Origin: Acanthococcus lagerstroemiae
Taxonomy: Eukaryota > Arthropoda > Insecta > Hemiptera > Eriococcidae
Direction: 5' to 3'
Assembly (NCBI GenBank): GCA_031841125.1
Contig: CM063109.1
Location: forward strand, 13,529,208 to 13,593,207
Length of the DNA: 64,000 nt
In this document: piece by piece, positions 33,601 through 48,300 of the stretch
How positions within the stretch are numbered: the first letter of the stretch is position 1
How the letters are laid out: the number at the start of each line of letters is the position of its first letter
The notes under the pieces: generated by a model
The model's input: only the letters and a program-made list of their open reading frames with translations
What the model was told of the DNA's origin: nothing
The model's database searches: none
Translations under genes and position numbers: made by a program

Positions 33601-36600
33601 GGAGTTCCCGGAACAACTGACTAGATTTACTGGAGAAGGTGATCTGTTGAAAATAGTGCTAGTAATTGTGAGACCACTTCGTGTGGATGAGAGTATGAGA
33701 GACTGATGATGAAGTCGAATTTCTAACTTTCATTTTTTCTCATTTAGAGGCCTCCGTAAATACGACCGTCAACAGCGAACGTGAACTCGGAGTTAGATCT
33801 CTTGGTGCTATCGTTTGGTATCTTCAAAGATGTCTGATCGATTATCAGCTTTTGACCATGGGTCAGTTCTCCATCTATGAACCCGTTGATATGGTCGGAT
33901 CCATCGTCCGCAATTCTGCAGCCACCGCCGACACCGGGAGCAGATACGTGGTTAGTATTGATTTGAGGGATTTATCGAATGATTTTTTTTTTCGAGGAAA
34001 ATTTAATTCAGTCCGCCATTGAATTTTGAGGTACAAACAGTTCAGTTGCAAAAGTAATTGAAAAATAAGAATGACAGGAGTTTCTGATGAGAGTTTCACC
34101 TCGACCTCTGTCGGCACGTCCATGAACGAGTTGTATTTTATACGTTTATATATATATATTACCTGTATCTATCACGATTGAAAATGAGAGATGCTCTTGC
34201 CATGACTGGAAGATATTTGATTTTGTTTACCTACCCCGCTATCCTAGATCGTGGCGACTTCTGCACTCAAATGATCTTTCGCAGGTTTTGGATGCGATTA
34301 CCTTGAAGAATTTGAATGTGTTAGAAAACTCGTCCGGTGGCACAACTGGAACACTGTTACACAAACTGGATAACTGTTGTACTCCGTTCGGCAAAAGGTA
34401 TAGATCCAGTTCTATTTTAATTGTGTAATTCATTTTTGTTTCATAACGTGACTCTAGCATAGCAAAAATATTCTCCAAGATGATAGCGAATTGAATAAAA
34501 AATTTATTGGAACTATAGAATCCAAGAGAACAGACGAGGTTTAGGAGAAACTATTCAACAATAGACAATTTGCACGCCAGAAACTAATTAATAGGAAAAT
34601 GTAACGAATTCAAGGTAGAAGCAAACATAAAAAAGCATTATTGATTCAGTAAAACACGACAGCATGTTAAAAGCGTTAAGTAGACAAGGGGTACACGAAC
34701 ATTTGTAGACATAATCAAGGTTATGTATATAGATTTGAAGGCTAGAGTCGGCACGTCCCTGTGAATGAAATAAACAAGGAAGGAAAAACGGGTGGACTAG
34801 AGATCAACATAAATCAGGAAACACAGTTAGTGAGGAGACTGTCATCGACGAGCAAATAATAGGACAAACAAAAGAAATCTGGGGCACATAACCATAATCA
34901 ATACAACACAAAATGGAGTTCATAATCGCATATCAAAGGCATGACAAAAATATAGGTCACTAAATATTCTGAAGGGACATTACGACAATGACATAAAAAG
35001 CATAGTTATAAATAGTTGCGTTCTTTCTACACTCACGGATGGTTCTCAGACATGTGCACAATGTAAAAAAGAGAAAGTAAGGTAAGAGCAACCCAAAATG
35101 TGATGGAGAGATCAATGATAGGAGTAAAAAGAATTGATAATAATAATAATAATAATAATATTCCTTTATTGGCATAAATATTGACAACTTATATTTAATT
35201 ACACTATTAAACTTTAATTTGGGCAAAGGATTCTTTTAACCGAGCCCATTCAGCCGTGCCCCGCGCTATCCTGCTAAACAATTGAGTTTTCAAAAATCTT
35301 TCCAGGTCGTCTTTCCCACCTCGCCCTTTGTTTATCTATTTTCCGTTTTGGGATCCAGCTTAAAATTTTGTACGCCCATCTCTCGTCTTTTACTCTGCTG
35401 ACGTGACCCGCCCAATCCCATTTTTTCGCCTTGCATAATGGATGAATTTTAATAATCCTTTTAGTTTATCTTGAAGATCTTCAATTTTCCAACGGTCTTT
35501 TCTTGTTACCCCCACCCAAGAACGTGTCATAGAATTTTGAGTGATAGTTTCCTTCTCATTTTATTATTTAGGGTCCAAGACTGTGCTTTGTAGGTTATGG
35601 CTGGGGATAATGCAGCTGTTTGTAATTTTAATTTTGTGCCTAAATGTGTATGTGACATGGAATCATGAAATGTGCCTCCCATGCGAAAACAGGGTTTCGA
35701 GATAAACGAGTGTAAAGTGTCTACAGATGTGCATGTGGTGGTGCGTTTACTCGTTGCTATGACAACCGCGTTTCGAATTATTGTTCTCTGTCATTCCCCT
35801 AGGCCCGTTTCACACGACGCCATATAAACGAATGTTTTTAAACTTTTTACATAATTTTTAAATGCAATTTGTGGAAAAACTAATGAAGATAGGAATCTGC
35901 GATTTGTTTCATTCGAAAAAGCGTGATTTTTTCTATAAGAATTGTCAAGAAAGTGAAAAATGATTCTTTGACACCAGAGGCACATTTCATGATTCCAGGT
36001 CACATATTTTTCTTTGAGAATAAATTTTAGAGCCCAGAATTTTTTCCAGCCTATAGTTATTCTGTGGTTGATTTCTTTTTTTGTTTTGTTGTTTAGGGAG
36101 ACGATTTGACCCAGGTATTTTATTTCTTCCACATTCTTTATTGTACTTCCCCCTATTTCAACATATTTAGACTTGGAATTGCCCGACATGATTTTGTTTT
36201 TGGAAATGTTCATATTTAAGCCAGCTTTGGCACTAACTGTCTGAAATTCTTTCATCATACCTGTTCACTCTTCTACACTATTCTCGATTAGCACCACATC
36301 GTAAGCAAAGCGTGGGTCACTCAAGTACTCTCCGTTAATTTTTTCCCCAATTTAGTTCCCTGAAAATTTCTTCGAGATCTGGACAAAACAATAGTGGCGA
36401 GAGTGGGTCCCCCTGTTCTACTCCTTTCCCAATAACAAAAATTTCTCCGGATTTATCCGTCTCTGTTTTGGCCCTCAAATTTGAATACATTTCTCTGAAT
36501 ATTTTTACATCGGAATGCCCTGATTTAGCAACGCCCTTATTGTGAAGTCGTCGTGGCTCAATGAATCGAGTGCCTTTTCGAAGTCCACGAAGACGAGGTA

Positions 36601-39600
36601 GAACTCGACGTATAATTTTACGGCATTTTCAGTGAGAAGGTTCACCGTAAAAAGATGGTCAGAAATTTATAATCCTGTTTTGAATCCTGTCTGTTCGCGG
36701 GGTTGCTGATTGGAAATTATATTTCTTATTCTGTTTTCTATTAATTTTGAAAAGCCTTTTGAAATGGTAGAACTTAGGCTGATCGATCGATAATTCTCAA
36801 TTCTATGTACATCCCCCTTCTTATACATTAATATGATATTTGATTCTTTCCAGCTATTGGGAATATTTTGATTATTCAGTATTTTGTTGAAAAATTTTGT
36901 TAAAAAATTGACCAATTCCCCTTCCTTTCATATTTCAACTGTTCGTTGGTTATTTTGTCATTTCCCGTTGCTTTATTATTTTTAAGATTTTTCAAAATTC
37001 CGTCTATTTCTGCCTTTAGAAAGGGTGGTTCCGTATTTATAGACCCTGACTCTTTTACCGAAGTATTTTTATATAATTGAGTAGTTTCTCATACATTTCC
37101 GTATAGAAATTGGTTGCTATTTTATTTGTTTCGATCCTGGAGTATTCTTTATTTCCTTCTTTATCGTAGACGTAGGTTATCCTCTTCGAACCTAAGGATC
37201 TTAAAACTTTTTATATTTTTTATGCTATTTGTTGAGCTTAATATGTTCTTGATTTTGGTCATTTCTTTTTTTAAATTAAATTCCCGTAGCTGTTTTTTGA
37301 CCAGTTTGCACAGTACATTCGGCTCGATTTTTTTCTCGGTCGGTTTTCCTGTTCTTAAACCTTAATTTATCTCTTTTCTTGATCAGGTTTTTTATTTTCT
37401 CGCAAGGGCTAGGATCATCCAACCTTTCTGGCGCGTCGGAGCCACATAATTTGACTTTCTCTACTGCCTCTCGTAACTTTGATTTGAACCAGTAATCTAA
37501 TTGGTCTATGTCTTTTTCCAACAAAGCATCATTCACCTCCCCTTCATTTAAAATGTCTAGTTTTAGCAGATACCTACTTTGATCTAGAATTTTTTTTTTT
37601 AATTTTTTTTTGTAAGTGAGATGTTTTTTTATTTAATTTTTGGTCGTTAGAATTAATAAAATAAGAAAGAAAAATTTGTAAAGGAAATTCAGGCAAAATA
37701 GAGACTTCGTCAGAGCGGTAAAAAGAGTGAAGTGATGCTGGGCGGAACGTGTGGCTAGACAATTAAGAGGCAGATGGTCCTACAGAGCAACATTTTGGAA
37801 CCTGAAAGAAAACAGGTAGACAGAAAATAAGACGGAGGGATGAAATAGATAATATGCTGAAAAATAAATTTCAGCAATAGACAGATGTGAGTGGGACAGG
37901 CCGAGGGAAGCCTTTGTTCCTTCGGGCTTATGTGATGTACGAGGGAGTTTACAAAAGTAAGGTACAGATTTTTCTTCACGACTAACCACTTGAGCTAAGA
38001 ACCTGAAATTTCGCATGGTGAAGTAGGGGAGGCTTGGCTAATATCTGACGGGGTCAACTGTGCGGGTGAAACTGAAAATGAATGTGTGATCATCTGTACT
38101 TTCAAATAGAGAACTACTATCTTCACGAGAATAAAAAAACGTATAAAAATTATTCTGCTAGTAAAACTGATTATAGTTCAATTTTTTGGTGATGATGCAG
38201 TTAAATTTAAGACAAATTTTTTTTTAAAGTGAATTTCGAATCGATTTAATGATAGTTGAAGTTTGCTATAGGCTTACTGTAATGATCACTCACACATATG
38301 AGGAGTTATCTGTCAAAAGGGTCCCTGTCAGCAATAATGATTTTGAGAAAACAAATTCAAAGTTTTCAAGCTGAAATTACTGCTTTCAGACTGATTTAAC
38401 TGAAAAATATGTTATTATAAAAAGTATTCACTGTGATTCCATTAATAGAAATGACTGATTAATTGTTTAGTTCATTCAGAAACAAACGCGGACGAATTAA
38501 GAAAGAAGGAAAATGACAGGGGCCCTTTTTAGAGCGATGGAAAAATTAGCGTGGTGGGACGTATCGTGGTTTCTTAGTATCTGTTTTCCCATGATAATAT
38601 TGGTGAATCTTATGCATTTACTCTTCTACTTTGCTTGTTTCCATACATTAATTCAACTTATGAAACAATAATACAATTCCTAATTCGCTGTATGATGATT
38701 GATGAGTTATTATCAATTCTCTTGATTGGAGCTATTGTAATTGCGAAAATGTCTCTCCCTCCTCAAAACGCACCCAAAATGTGTAATTTCTGAGGTATAT
38801 TATCCTGAATAGAGTTACTCGCTTGTCATTCTATGATATAATGTAATGTATGCTTGGTCTCATTGACTATATGACGAGTTCATGCACTTTTCAGCATAGA
38901 ATTGATGTTAATACAATGCGTTTGTAATCATTTATTGGCGCCAATTTTTCTGAATATCATATGTTGGTACATAGAGCGGGGGTTTCCTAATAAAGTAGGA
39001 TACGGAGAATTCGAAAATCAGCATCTCCGCAAACAGGGCCCCTACTCGACAGGGGCCCTTTAGACAGATAACTCTTCATATACAGGGCTTCCAATACTTG
39101 AAACATTAAGTTTAAATATCAATTATTGTTAAAAATTGATGAAATGAGGATTTTTAAGGTGTTTGCTGCAGCGCAGCGCTGCAGGCACCCTATTTTTGGA
39201 TTTGGATATTAATTATTTTTGAAATCATCCAAATGCAAATCCTTTGCTAATAATTAGGAATCGAATCCAAAATCCTTTTGGAGAAAGGATCGGAAATCCA
39301 AAACCCAAAATCAGGATGTTTGGGAATTTGGATTTAAAACGCCCGAGGATTTAAATCCTGCTCAACCCTGGTGCAGGAACATCAACAATTTCTAAAAGTT
39401 TGCGCACTCTAGGTGCCTGAACAGCTGACTCCTGAGCACAAAGATGGAGGGGGAGGCTAATAAACCACCTTCCACACAGTCACGATCTTGCAACATCGAA
39501 TCATTACCTGGTTCGGTTCTCTCGAACGACATCTCGGTGGAATGAAGTTTGAAAACGATAAAGAAGAAGAAGCGGAATTCGAGACATTTTACAAAGCCTA

Positions 39601-42268
39601 GTGTGCACAATTTTATGAAGAAGGCATTTTTAAACCGAATGAGCGGTGGGGGAAAATGTATCGAAATGGGCGGGGTTACGTTTAAAAATAGATAATAAGG
39701 TCTACTTTCATAATTTTGTATGATTTTTCGATTTTACAAATTTTTTAATTTTTGAAATGCCTTTGTACATGAGGCTAATAATAAATACAAAACGTGACCC
39801 CTGTTGGTTCTGAATTCAGCTGCCAAGAAAGATCCAATAAATGTACAATACGAGAAGGTAGCATTAGTCTAGTGCTGTTATTATGACAGCTCATTGCTCT
39901 TATTTTTACCTACAATTACAATAACGTTATTATGGAACCATTTTCAGATTACTGCAACGTTGGATTTGTAATCCTTTGAGAAACATCGATAGCATTAAAA
40001 GACGACAAGAAGCGGTACAATATTTGTTAGATTGTTCGATAATTCGGGACGTGCGAACTCATATGTCTCAGTTACCAGATTTGGAGCGTCTCCTGGCCAG
40101 GTAAGATCGCCAGCAGGAGCCAAGTCACATGTTACTTCTTTATACTAGGTGACTCAACTGAATCTACTCGCCTTTTACTTCGAATGACAATATGCGCAAA
40201 TATTTCCGAATTACGACGCTGAGGCACTTACTGCCTACGTGTTTCAGAGTACAATCTTTAGCCGTTAAATATTATTTCAACTTTCTACTTGCACTTTTAA
40301 AGGATACATTCGCAAGGCACTTGTGGTATTAAAGACAATCACCCCGATACCAGAGCGTTTCTTTTTGAAGAAAAAACCTATTCGAAGAGGAAAATAGTCG
40401 ATTTCATATCCGCCTTGAATGGATTCAAAACGGCGCAAACAATAATTCAGTTTTTTGAAGGTGTGTATCTTGTCATTCTAAATGCTTTTATCTCCTGGGT
40501 CCATTCAATCATTGAAAACGTTTTCCGAAACCACGGTCTTCGTTTGCACTGAAGTTTGGAGCATTCGCAATTTAATCTAGATTGATGTTGACTTCAACGA
40601 TCATTTCTGCCGGTCAATGCTATTTGATCTCAATCATCTTCGAATCGACCCAGCTTGGTTTAGTTCGCTAACATTCAATCTCATCACCAGTATAGCCGGA
40701 GATAATAATTTGCATTTATTGCGCAGATTTGGACGAAGAAGGAATTCCGTTGTTATTACGACAGTGTTGCTTTAAAGCTTCAAATAAAGCCGGCTCGTTT
40801 CCAAATCTATCAGATCATCTGAACTTTTTCGAGGTACATCCGTTCAAAATACAAGCGCATAGGTGTAGAAATCGAAATAAGAATGTAGATTCCTCCACGT
40901 GCGCGCTCCATATGAGTAGTCTGTAAATAATGTGATCCAAGACCATGTTATTCACCAAGGGGGAGGGGGTCCCTTGCTTTTTTTTTTAATCTGGTCGACG
41001 AGTCATTTTCATCATTTTCCCCATCAAACTAGTCAAAATCGAGATGTTTTTTCATGACCAGTCGACGAGTCATTTTTTATCGAAACCAGTCAAAATAGAC
41101 TAATTTTTTTTTCGGCGAGTAATTTTTCTCATGATCCGTCGATGTGTGTTCTTTACCAATTTTCCTCAAAATTTCATGATTAGTCAACGTGTAAATTTCA
41201 TGAATTTTCGTAAATTGCTCATTTTCTGTAAATCGACGAGTTACTTAAATTTTCTCATAGCAACGAGACTATGTGCTGTACTAATGCGATTGTCGAATGT
41301 ATATAACGATGAATTTTCACTACTTTGTAGTTTAGATAGGATGGCTGTGTGGTAAGCGTTCGGATTGCTAATCAAGGAGGTAAAGGTTCGAATCCCTCTA
41401 TCGATTGGAAAAAAATTAATTTATTTATGAAATTATTATACGGTTTGATCGGACTGTTTCCTGATAAGAAAAGAGACATCATATAACTATCTCGAAGACA
41501 AAAATATAGTAGGATATTAAAAATTAAAGAAACATGATTTAGCAAAAATTGTTGCCCACCATTTATAAAGAAAGAAGGTACTAAAATTTGATCAATTATT
41601 TAATTTTGATGATAGCATTTTTAGTCGAGATAAACCAGATCAAAATTATTAAGTGATATTATTCATAATATCACTTAATATGACTTATCGACTGGTCATG
41701 AAAAAACATCTCTATTTTGACTAGTTCGATGGGAAAAATAATGAAAATTACTCGTTGACCAGATTAGAAAAAAAGCAAGGTACCCGCCTTGGTGAATAAC
41801 GTGGTCTTGAATCACATTATTTACAGACTACTTATATATCTTTGATCTTTCATTAGAAAGCCTTTGATCATAATGAAGCGCAAAAAGAAGGCCGTATACT
41901 CCCTTCCGAAGGCACTGATGCAGACTATGACGAAGCTATAGCAAATTTGAAATCGATAGAAAAAGAAGCAAAAAGTTATTTGAAGGATCAGTGTGAGCAT
42001 TTTGGCTGTCAAGTATGTACTTTCATTTCTGGCGGCAATTTAACAGTACTTTTATATACCTTGTCTGTTTGGAAACTTGATTTACCTTATTTTTATTGAT
42101 TTTTGAAGGTGAAGTATTTTGGCAACGATAGGAAGCGATATCAGTTGGAAGTACCCGAATCGGCCATAAGAAGAGCGAATTCTAAGTACGAGTTGATAGG
42201 TCAAAGAAAAGGATTTAAACGGTACTCAACGCTTGAAACCAAGGTATATTCGCATATTATCAGCCGTA

Positions 42269-42306
<38 letters not shown>

Positions 42307-45300
42307 GACACGCGCGCGCACGCGCGAAAAAGATTCGTATGGAGTTATCTGTGTCATCCTCAACTCCCTTTTTGACCGATAATTTTTTTAGATTTTACAC
42401 AATTCAAGCCAAGACCCATCCTCTAGGTATCCAATTTCCAGGCTCTAGATCCATGAGTGTCAGTAACTGTTTTGATTTTACGAGTTGATACCATTTTGTT
42501 CTCTGTTCTTTGACTAGTCTCTTCTAATTTTCCTCTCAACCCGAGCCCTGGAATCTGCCCTTTCGAGCATTACTTCAGAGACGTCGGGGAGGCTGATAAG
42601 GCTGCCTTAGCCCTCTTCTCGTCTTGCCGAGAAACTGGCCTAGGTCGAAATGTAGTGAGTTGCTACGTGGGCTCGAACCTGGGAGCTCCAGATTCCGAGA
42701 CCAGAGCCCGCTCCTTGACTATTACTCGTAGAACAATGGTCTCCAGTCTTTGAAAGATCCCCTAGTAAGGTTGACCCCGCCGTCACCACCTTCCTGCGTC
42801 GTCACACGTACCATGAGGAGGAGGTGAGGGGTGAAGGAAGGAAGCGCGCCCGGCTGTAGTGCACCCGAATTCCAGGTCAATGCTGGGTAAGTATTACTTC
42901 GATCAGTAGGGTGTCCCATAATAGCCCTGCCAGGACAGCGCAGATCCGAAGTGCAGAGGCGAAGTGGGGGTCCGGGTCAGCCTCATAACGTCCCTCTGGT
43001 GACTGATGCGATAATTGAAAGGGCATTTTCCGGGGCCAGGGGTGCGGTGTGTGGGAAGCCAATTTAGCATGCGTGCATTGCCATACGCTCTACCAATGAA
43101 GTCTTTGAAAGATGACGGATTACTGATTAATGAAATGGTTATGAACCAACTCGAGTGCCCCTCTCTGCCCTGCAGACTAAAACTACGAGTGAAGCTTGGT
43201 TTACCAAGAAACAATTTCTTGAACATTGTTTGCTCATATTGATGTTCAAATTTGTGAAGTGGCAAAGTCTGCTATTTCAGATTCGTATTCTACTGTATTT
43301 TATTTCCAAAGGTGCGCTAATTGTAAGTGAGGGGTCGCACCTTTCCAAGCTATTTATTCGTCTGCAGAATTCAGAAGGTTGTGACCTTGCAGAATTGTGT
43401 AAGTTAAGCTTCTGGTTTTTCTCGGTATTTTGTGGGCTTTTAATCAGTTAGTCGTCAGGTTTGAGCGCCCCGGTGCCTCCTCCCATTGTAATAATTTCGG
43501 GAAAGTCCGGTCCTTGAGCACTGTCCTAAAAACTGGAAATCTGATCTCTAATATGCAATAAGACTTGTCATTTGATTTCGTACTGTTCTTCTGTTGCGAG
43601 TATTATCTACTGACACGCTTGAATTGTGTTTATCTTGTGTTTAGGACATTTTAGAAAGAATGATGGCAGCTGAAGAGCGGAAGACTAATGTGCTGAAGAA
43701 TCTCAGAGAGCGAATTTTTGCCAAATTCAGTGAGAAGTGAGTATTTTGCAGTCTTTTCTTCATCTTTCTTTTATATTTACAAAATCGAAATCGACGCTGC
43801 GCATTGCAGTTGGTTGCACCCGTCTGCTACGAGTGCTGTTCCATCAAGGATTGATCGAAGATGGGCACTAGGTATACTTCCGGCTGAAAGGTGAATTGAG
43901 TATCGTACAAAGAGGTCCTATTTTACTTTGGAATCCCCATGACAGATAGGACCTTCTTGAAAATCGATACTCAGTAATTATACATATTTAAAGTGGGAAC
44001 AACGTAATCTTTTTTCTCATTTTCGTTGCAATTGGTATAGGTGGACAAAACTCATTTCAAAATGAGTTACTCTAGCATAATTACTAAAATTTGCGGCTGA
44101 ATTCTCGATCCACTCGTTTATGCCAAGTCAGTTCAATAAGTTGCCAGGTTATTATCCAAGTTGATTAGTTAGAATGGAATGAGTTGGTAAGTTGTCAACT
44201 TATGGAATGTGGTTCCAACTCACCGAGAGAGTCGATGAGTTCTGAAATGGAATCGTTTAATGAGTTATCTACTCTGTGAACAAGCCTAATTAGTTACTAA
44301 CTCACGAAATGAGTTGATAAGGTGAAAATGAGTTGAACTCGTTGCAGAAAAAAGAATTGAATTCATTATATTCTAAGATGTGAGTGAAGTTGAATTATTC
44401 TTACCTGTTCACTTGAACTACAAAAATCGAGAACAGGGTTGAAATTTGACTCTTTTTCACTATAATGAAGTAACTCATCAGTACGTTGATGCCCCCCCCC
44501 CATCTGTGGCAGTTAACTGTGACACTGTAAAAATTGCTAATTTACAAAATTTCGTGGAGTCGAAAAGCGGTCGCCGATTTTCCATTTTAAAATTTGTGCT
44601 CACTTATGTTTCTTATATTGAAAATCGTTTTGACTAGATACGTAGATTGGAGCGCAGCCGTCCAGTGTCTGTCCGTATTAGACGTACTGATAGCTTTTTC
44701 AGAATATAATAGAAATGAGAATCAGACTTGCGTACCCGAATTTGTACCCATCTCACCTACGGAGCAAGTAAGTATTCGAAATTCATTTTACCACTCTGCA
44801 GAAGCGAGATCGAGGAAAAAGGGCTAACAGCGGCATCTGCCCCTCCCGTCCCCAGTGTCTAGACATCAAATCATTAAAGACATGCATCTCAGCCACGTCT
44901 CCCCTTTGAAGAAAATGAAGAAATGCTGATTCCTCAATGTTGCCTTCTACGAAATTACCGAAATCCAACTTCTGACACTTCGGCAGTATACATTGCAACT
45001 TGATGAACTATGCTCAAAACCGGTTATTCTGATATTTTGTACAATGGTATCACGTGATCTGATCGGCCATATTGGTGTCAGCGTGACATACACAGCCACA
45101 GGTGACGCACATGGGGTGCAATCGTGATCCTAAGTGGCCGAAACCTAACTATACTGCTTTTTCAATGTGTGCTTGGTTCCAAATTAAAATTTTACATCAA
45201 CTTGTACGTAGAAACACTTCCTTCTATACAGGGTGTCACAACTTGAATCAGAAATCCAACAAATTTAGTTGAGACTCGTTTAAATGAATACATTTTTTCA

Positions 45301-48300
45301 ACAACTTCACTTCCTTGGTGTCAATATTATTTGATTTATCAAAAGATTGCCAAAATTTTAGCTATGAGGAAAAATATGTTTGATACAGTAATTTTAGACT
45401 AAATAACAACTTGCATACTTCAAAACCTGAGCAGGAATATAGAGTTGGATGAATCAGTGAAAACAAACTGGAATTTGATCATAAAATATAAACAGGACTA
45501 TATTCACAACATAATTTTTAGATCAAAACCTCAACTGGAGAACCCAAAGATGCCCCAATCCGGCTAGTGGACACCGTGGGGCAAATAGTCCACAGAGCAA
45601 TCTGTCACCCAAGTGATCTAAAACCTGCAAAACCCAGCACACTCTCTTTGAGAGCCTAGAAATTTCAGACTTCCACTGTCAAGGACTGGCTAGCGAGGAT
45701 AGACTCATTGATCTGGAAAACGCACTACAGAAATTAAATTTTGGCATAGTTAGTATTAGCGAAACCAAAAGAAACATTGAAACCCTAATTAAAAGAAAAA
45801 ACAGAAACTGGTTCAACTATTTTGGCGAAACCTACGGTTACAGGGGGGGGGGGGGTTCTTATGTAAACAAACACCTTACAAATAAAATCATAAAAATCCA
45901 AGACATATCAGAATAAATAGCACTGGTTAAGCTACAAATCAACCCAGAAATTAAAATTACAGTAATACAAGTACATATACGTTCCAACTTTAGGAGCTAA
46001 ACAAAAAGAGAAGGGTACCGTCTGCTAACAACTAAATAAAATAACAAGCTAGGAACAAGAATACTACACAGTAGTAATGGGCGATTTAAACTCCAAGATT
46101 GGAAAAGATATCATCAAAAACCTTAGTGTGGGACCATTTAAAATGGGCTCGCAAACGAAAATGGTTTGAAACTGTTGGACTTTGCTGAACAAAAGAACCT
46201 CACACTGCATCAACATTTTTAAACTAAAAAATCAAAAGAAAATGGACCTGGGAGTCGCCAAATAGTAAAACCAGAAACGAAATTAACCACTTCCTAACAA
46301 ACGATATGAAGACAGTTTCTAATCAAGAAATTTTGAACAAATTTGAATTCTCCTCGGACCACAGGATGGGAAGATGTTTCCTAAAGATATCAAAAAAGCC
46401 ACACACACAGCAGAAAAAAAGAACGTCAGTAGGAAGTAACATCATTATACCAGTACACAAATACTCGTATGCAATAGCCAAGCAAATCCTCGGAAGAGAA
46501 CTAGCATAAAACGGTTTCAATTCGACTCTGGAAACCCAAAAGAAATATGACCTGTTCGTAAAAGCTATCAAAACCTTGGAAAAACTAGTGGGAGTCAAAA
46601 GAGCAAAACCAATGATTGACGACAAATTGTCTCTGGAAACCAAAAAATGTATAGCAAAAAGAACAGTGCTGAACTGTAAACCACATAAAACAACTTTGGA
46701 AATAATAGAGCTTAGCGAACTAAGAGAACTTATTAGGGGGAAAAAACTCGACAGGATGTCTCCGCATTTGATACTAAAACAATAGAGAAAATAGTACAGG
46801 AAAGCGATTCCAGTAAAAAAACAAAAAAAAAATCGTTCAAACAGGCTTTTCCATGCTCCCAAAGCTGAAAAACAGCTCAGGAACTGAAAAATATGGAAGA
46901 CAAGAATTAGTGAAAGTGACAGCAGAGTTCTACAAACATTTATACATGGCAAACCCCAGCTAAAATAATAATGTATATATGTGGAGAGAAAGCCCATTCT
47001 GTGTAAAGAGGTAGAAAAAGCTATGAATGGACTCAAAAGAAGTAAAGCATCCGGCCCTGATAATATCCAAAATGAAACTTTAAAAATCCTAGGCAGACAA
47101 TAACAAAACGTTTAAAAAATCTATTCAACCTAACGCTAGAAACATGTATAATCCCACAGTAATAGAATATAGCCAAAATCATCATCCTGCACCAAAAAAA
47201 AAAAAAAAAAAAAGTGATAGGTCGGATATTAACTACCGCCTCATCAGCCTATCCTCGAACATAGCCAAAATCTTTATGAAAATCTTGAAAGAGCGCATTT
47301 ATACAATATACTAGACTTCCAACAATTTATTCAACAAGGCGGCTTTAGTATCCATTTCTGAGTGTGAGTGAACTTGGTAATATTCTGTATGTAGGGTGTA
47401 CCAATTCACTTTTTCTTCTGTATTCCAGAGTGCTTTTGACTGGTATGATGTTATCAGTGGAGTATCCTAAATGAGACTTGTCTCTTGTGGTCCTGTAGTT
47501 ATATTCGAGCAATTCAAATAAAGTTGTGTTCTCGCTTCAGAAAATGCACATTAATGTGTTCTCACTCCTCATTACAATGTTTATAAGACGCAAAGACATT
47601 AGCTCCACTCCTGGTCACACAACGTGTGAAATATTTGTGAACCGTTCGAATGCGAGAAAGATAATCTTTCATTTCAAAAACAAAACGTGTTCTGTCAATT
47701 ATTTATTCACGTTTTTTGTTAATTCCGCGACACGATTATTATAGAAGTTCAAATTCGTGGTTGAAGGCACGTTGACGGGTGTGGATGATTTGTTGTTCCT
47801 GGCATTCTTCCTCGGAAAATTTCTTGATAAGAGTACTACAGAATGTTGCATGTACTTGGTTCAAGTCAAATACATTATACGCTAATTTAACTGAGAACCC
47901 ATTTCATACAAACAATACACTTACTTCTTCTAAATCCAGTTAATGTCTTCACTTTCTTTGAGGAAATAGTTCTTACAAAATAAAACGTAAACAAGTTGCA
48001 TTTGTAAATCAATTAATCAAAAGCGTAAGGGAGAGGATACATTCATAATAGTAAACCAACTTATCAGTAGGTGGCAGCAGTTGATGGAGAACGGAGAACA
48101 TAACTGAGCTAAAACTGAACTATGAGCTGTAAACAATTCAGTCGTATTTCATGGGTGGGGGGGGGGTGAAAATTCGATTGCAATACGTGCTTGCAGCGCT
48201 CCGCGCGGGCAAACACCCTAAAAAGTAACGTAAAAATTATGCTCGAAACAAAAATCTTGGAAAATTGTGTAGTTTCCACCCTGACATACGGATGTCAGAC

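Noticed and set aside
41335..41402. Functional tRNA-Ser(GCT)
   Set aside because: Weak anticodon stem and no long variable arm; kept only as a tRNA-like sequence.
46323..47036. 237-codon open frame on the minus strand
   Set aside because: It is antisense to the LINE endonuclease/RT region and is open only because the sense strand is A-rich; no motif is seen.
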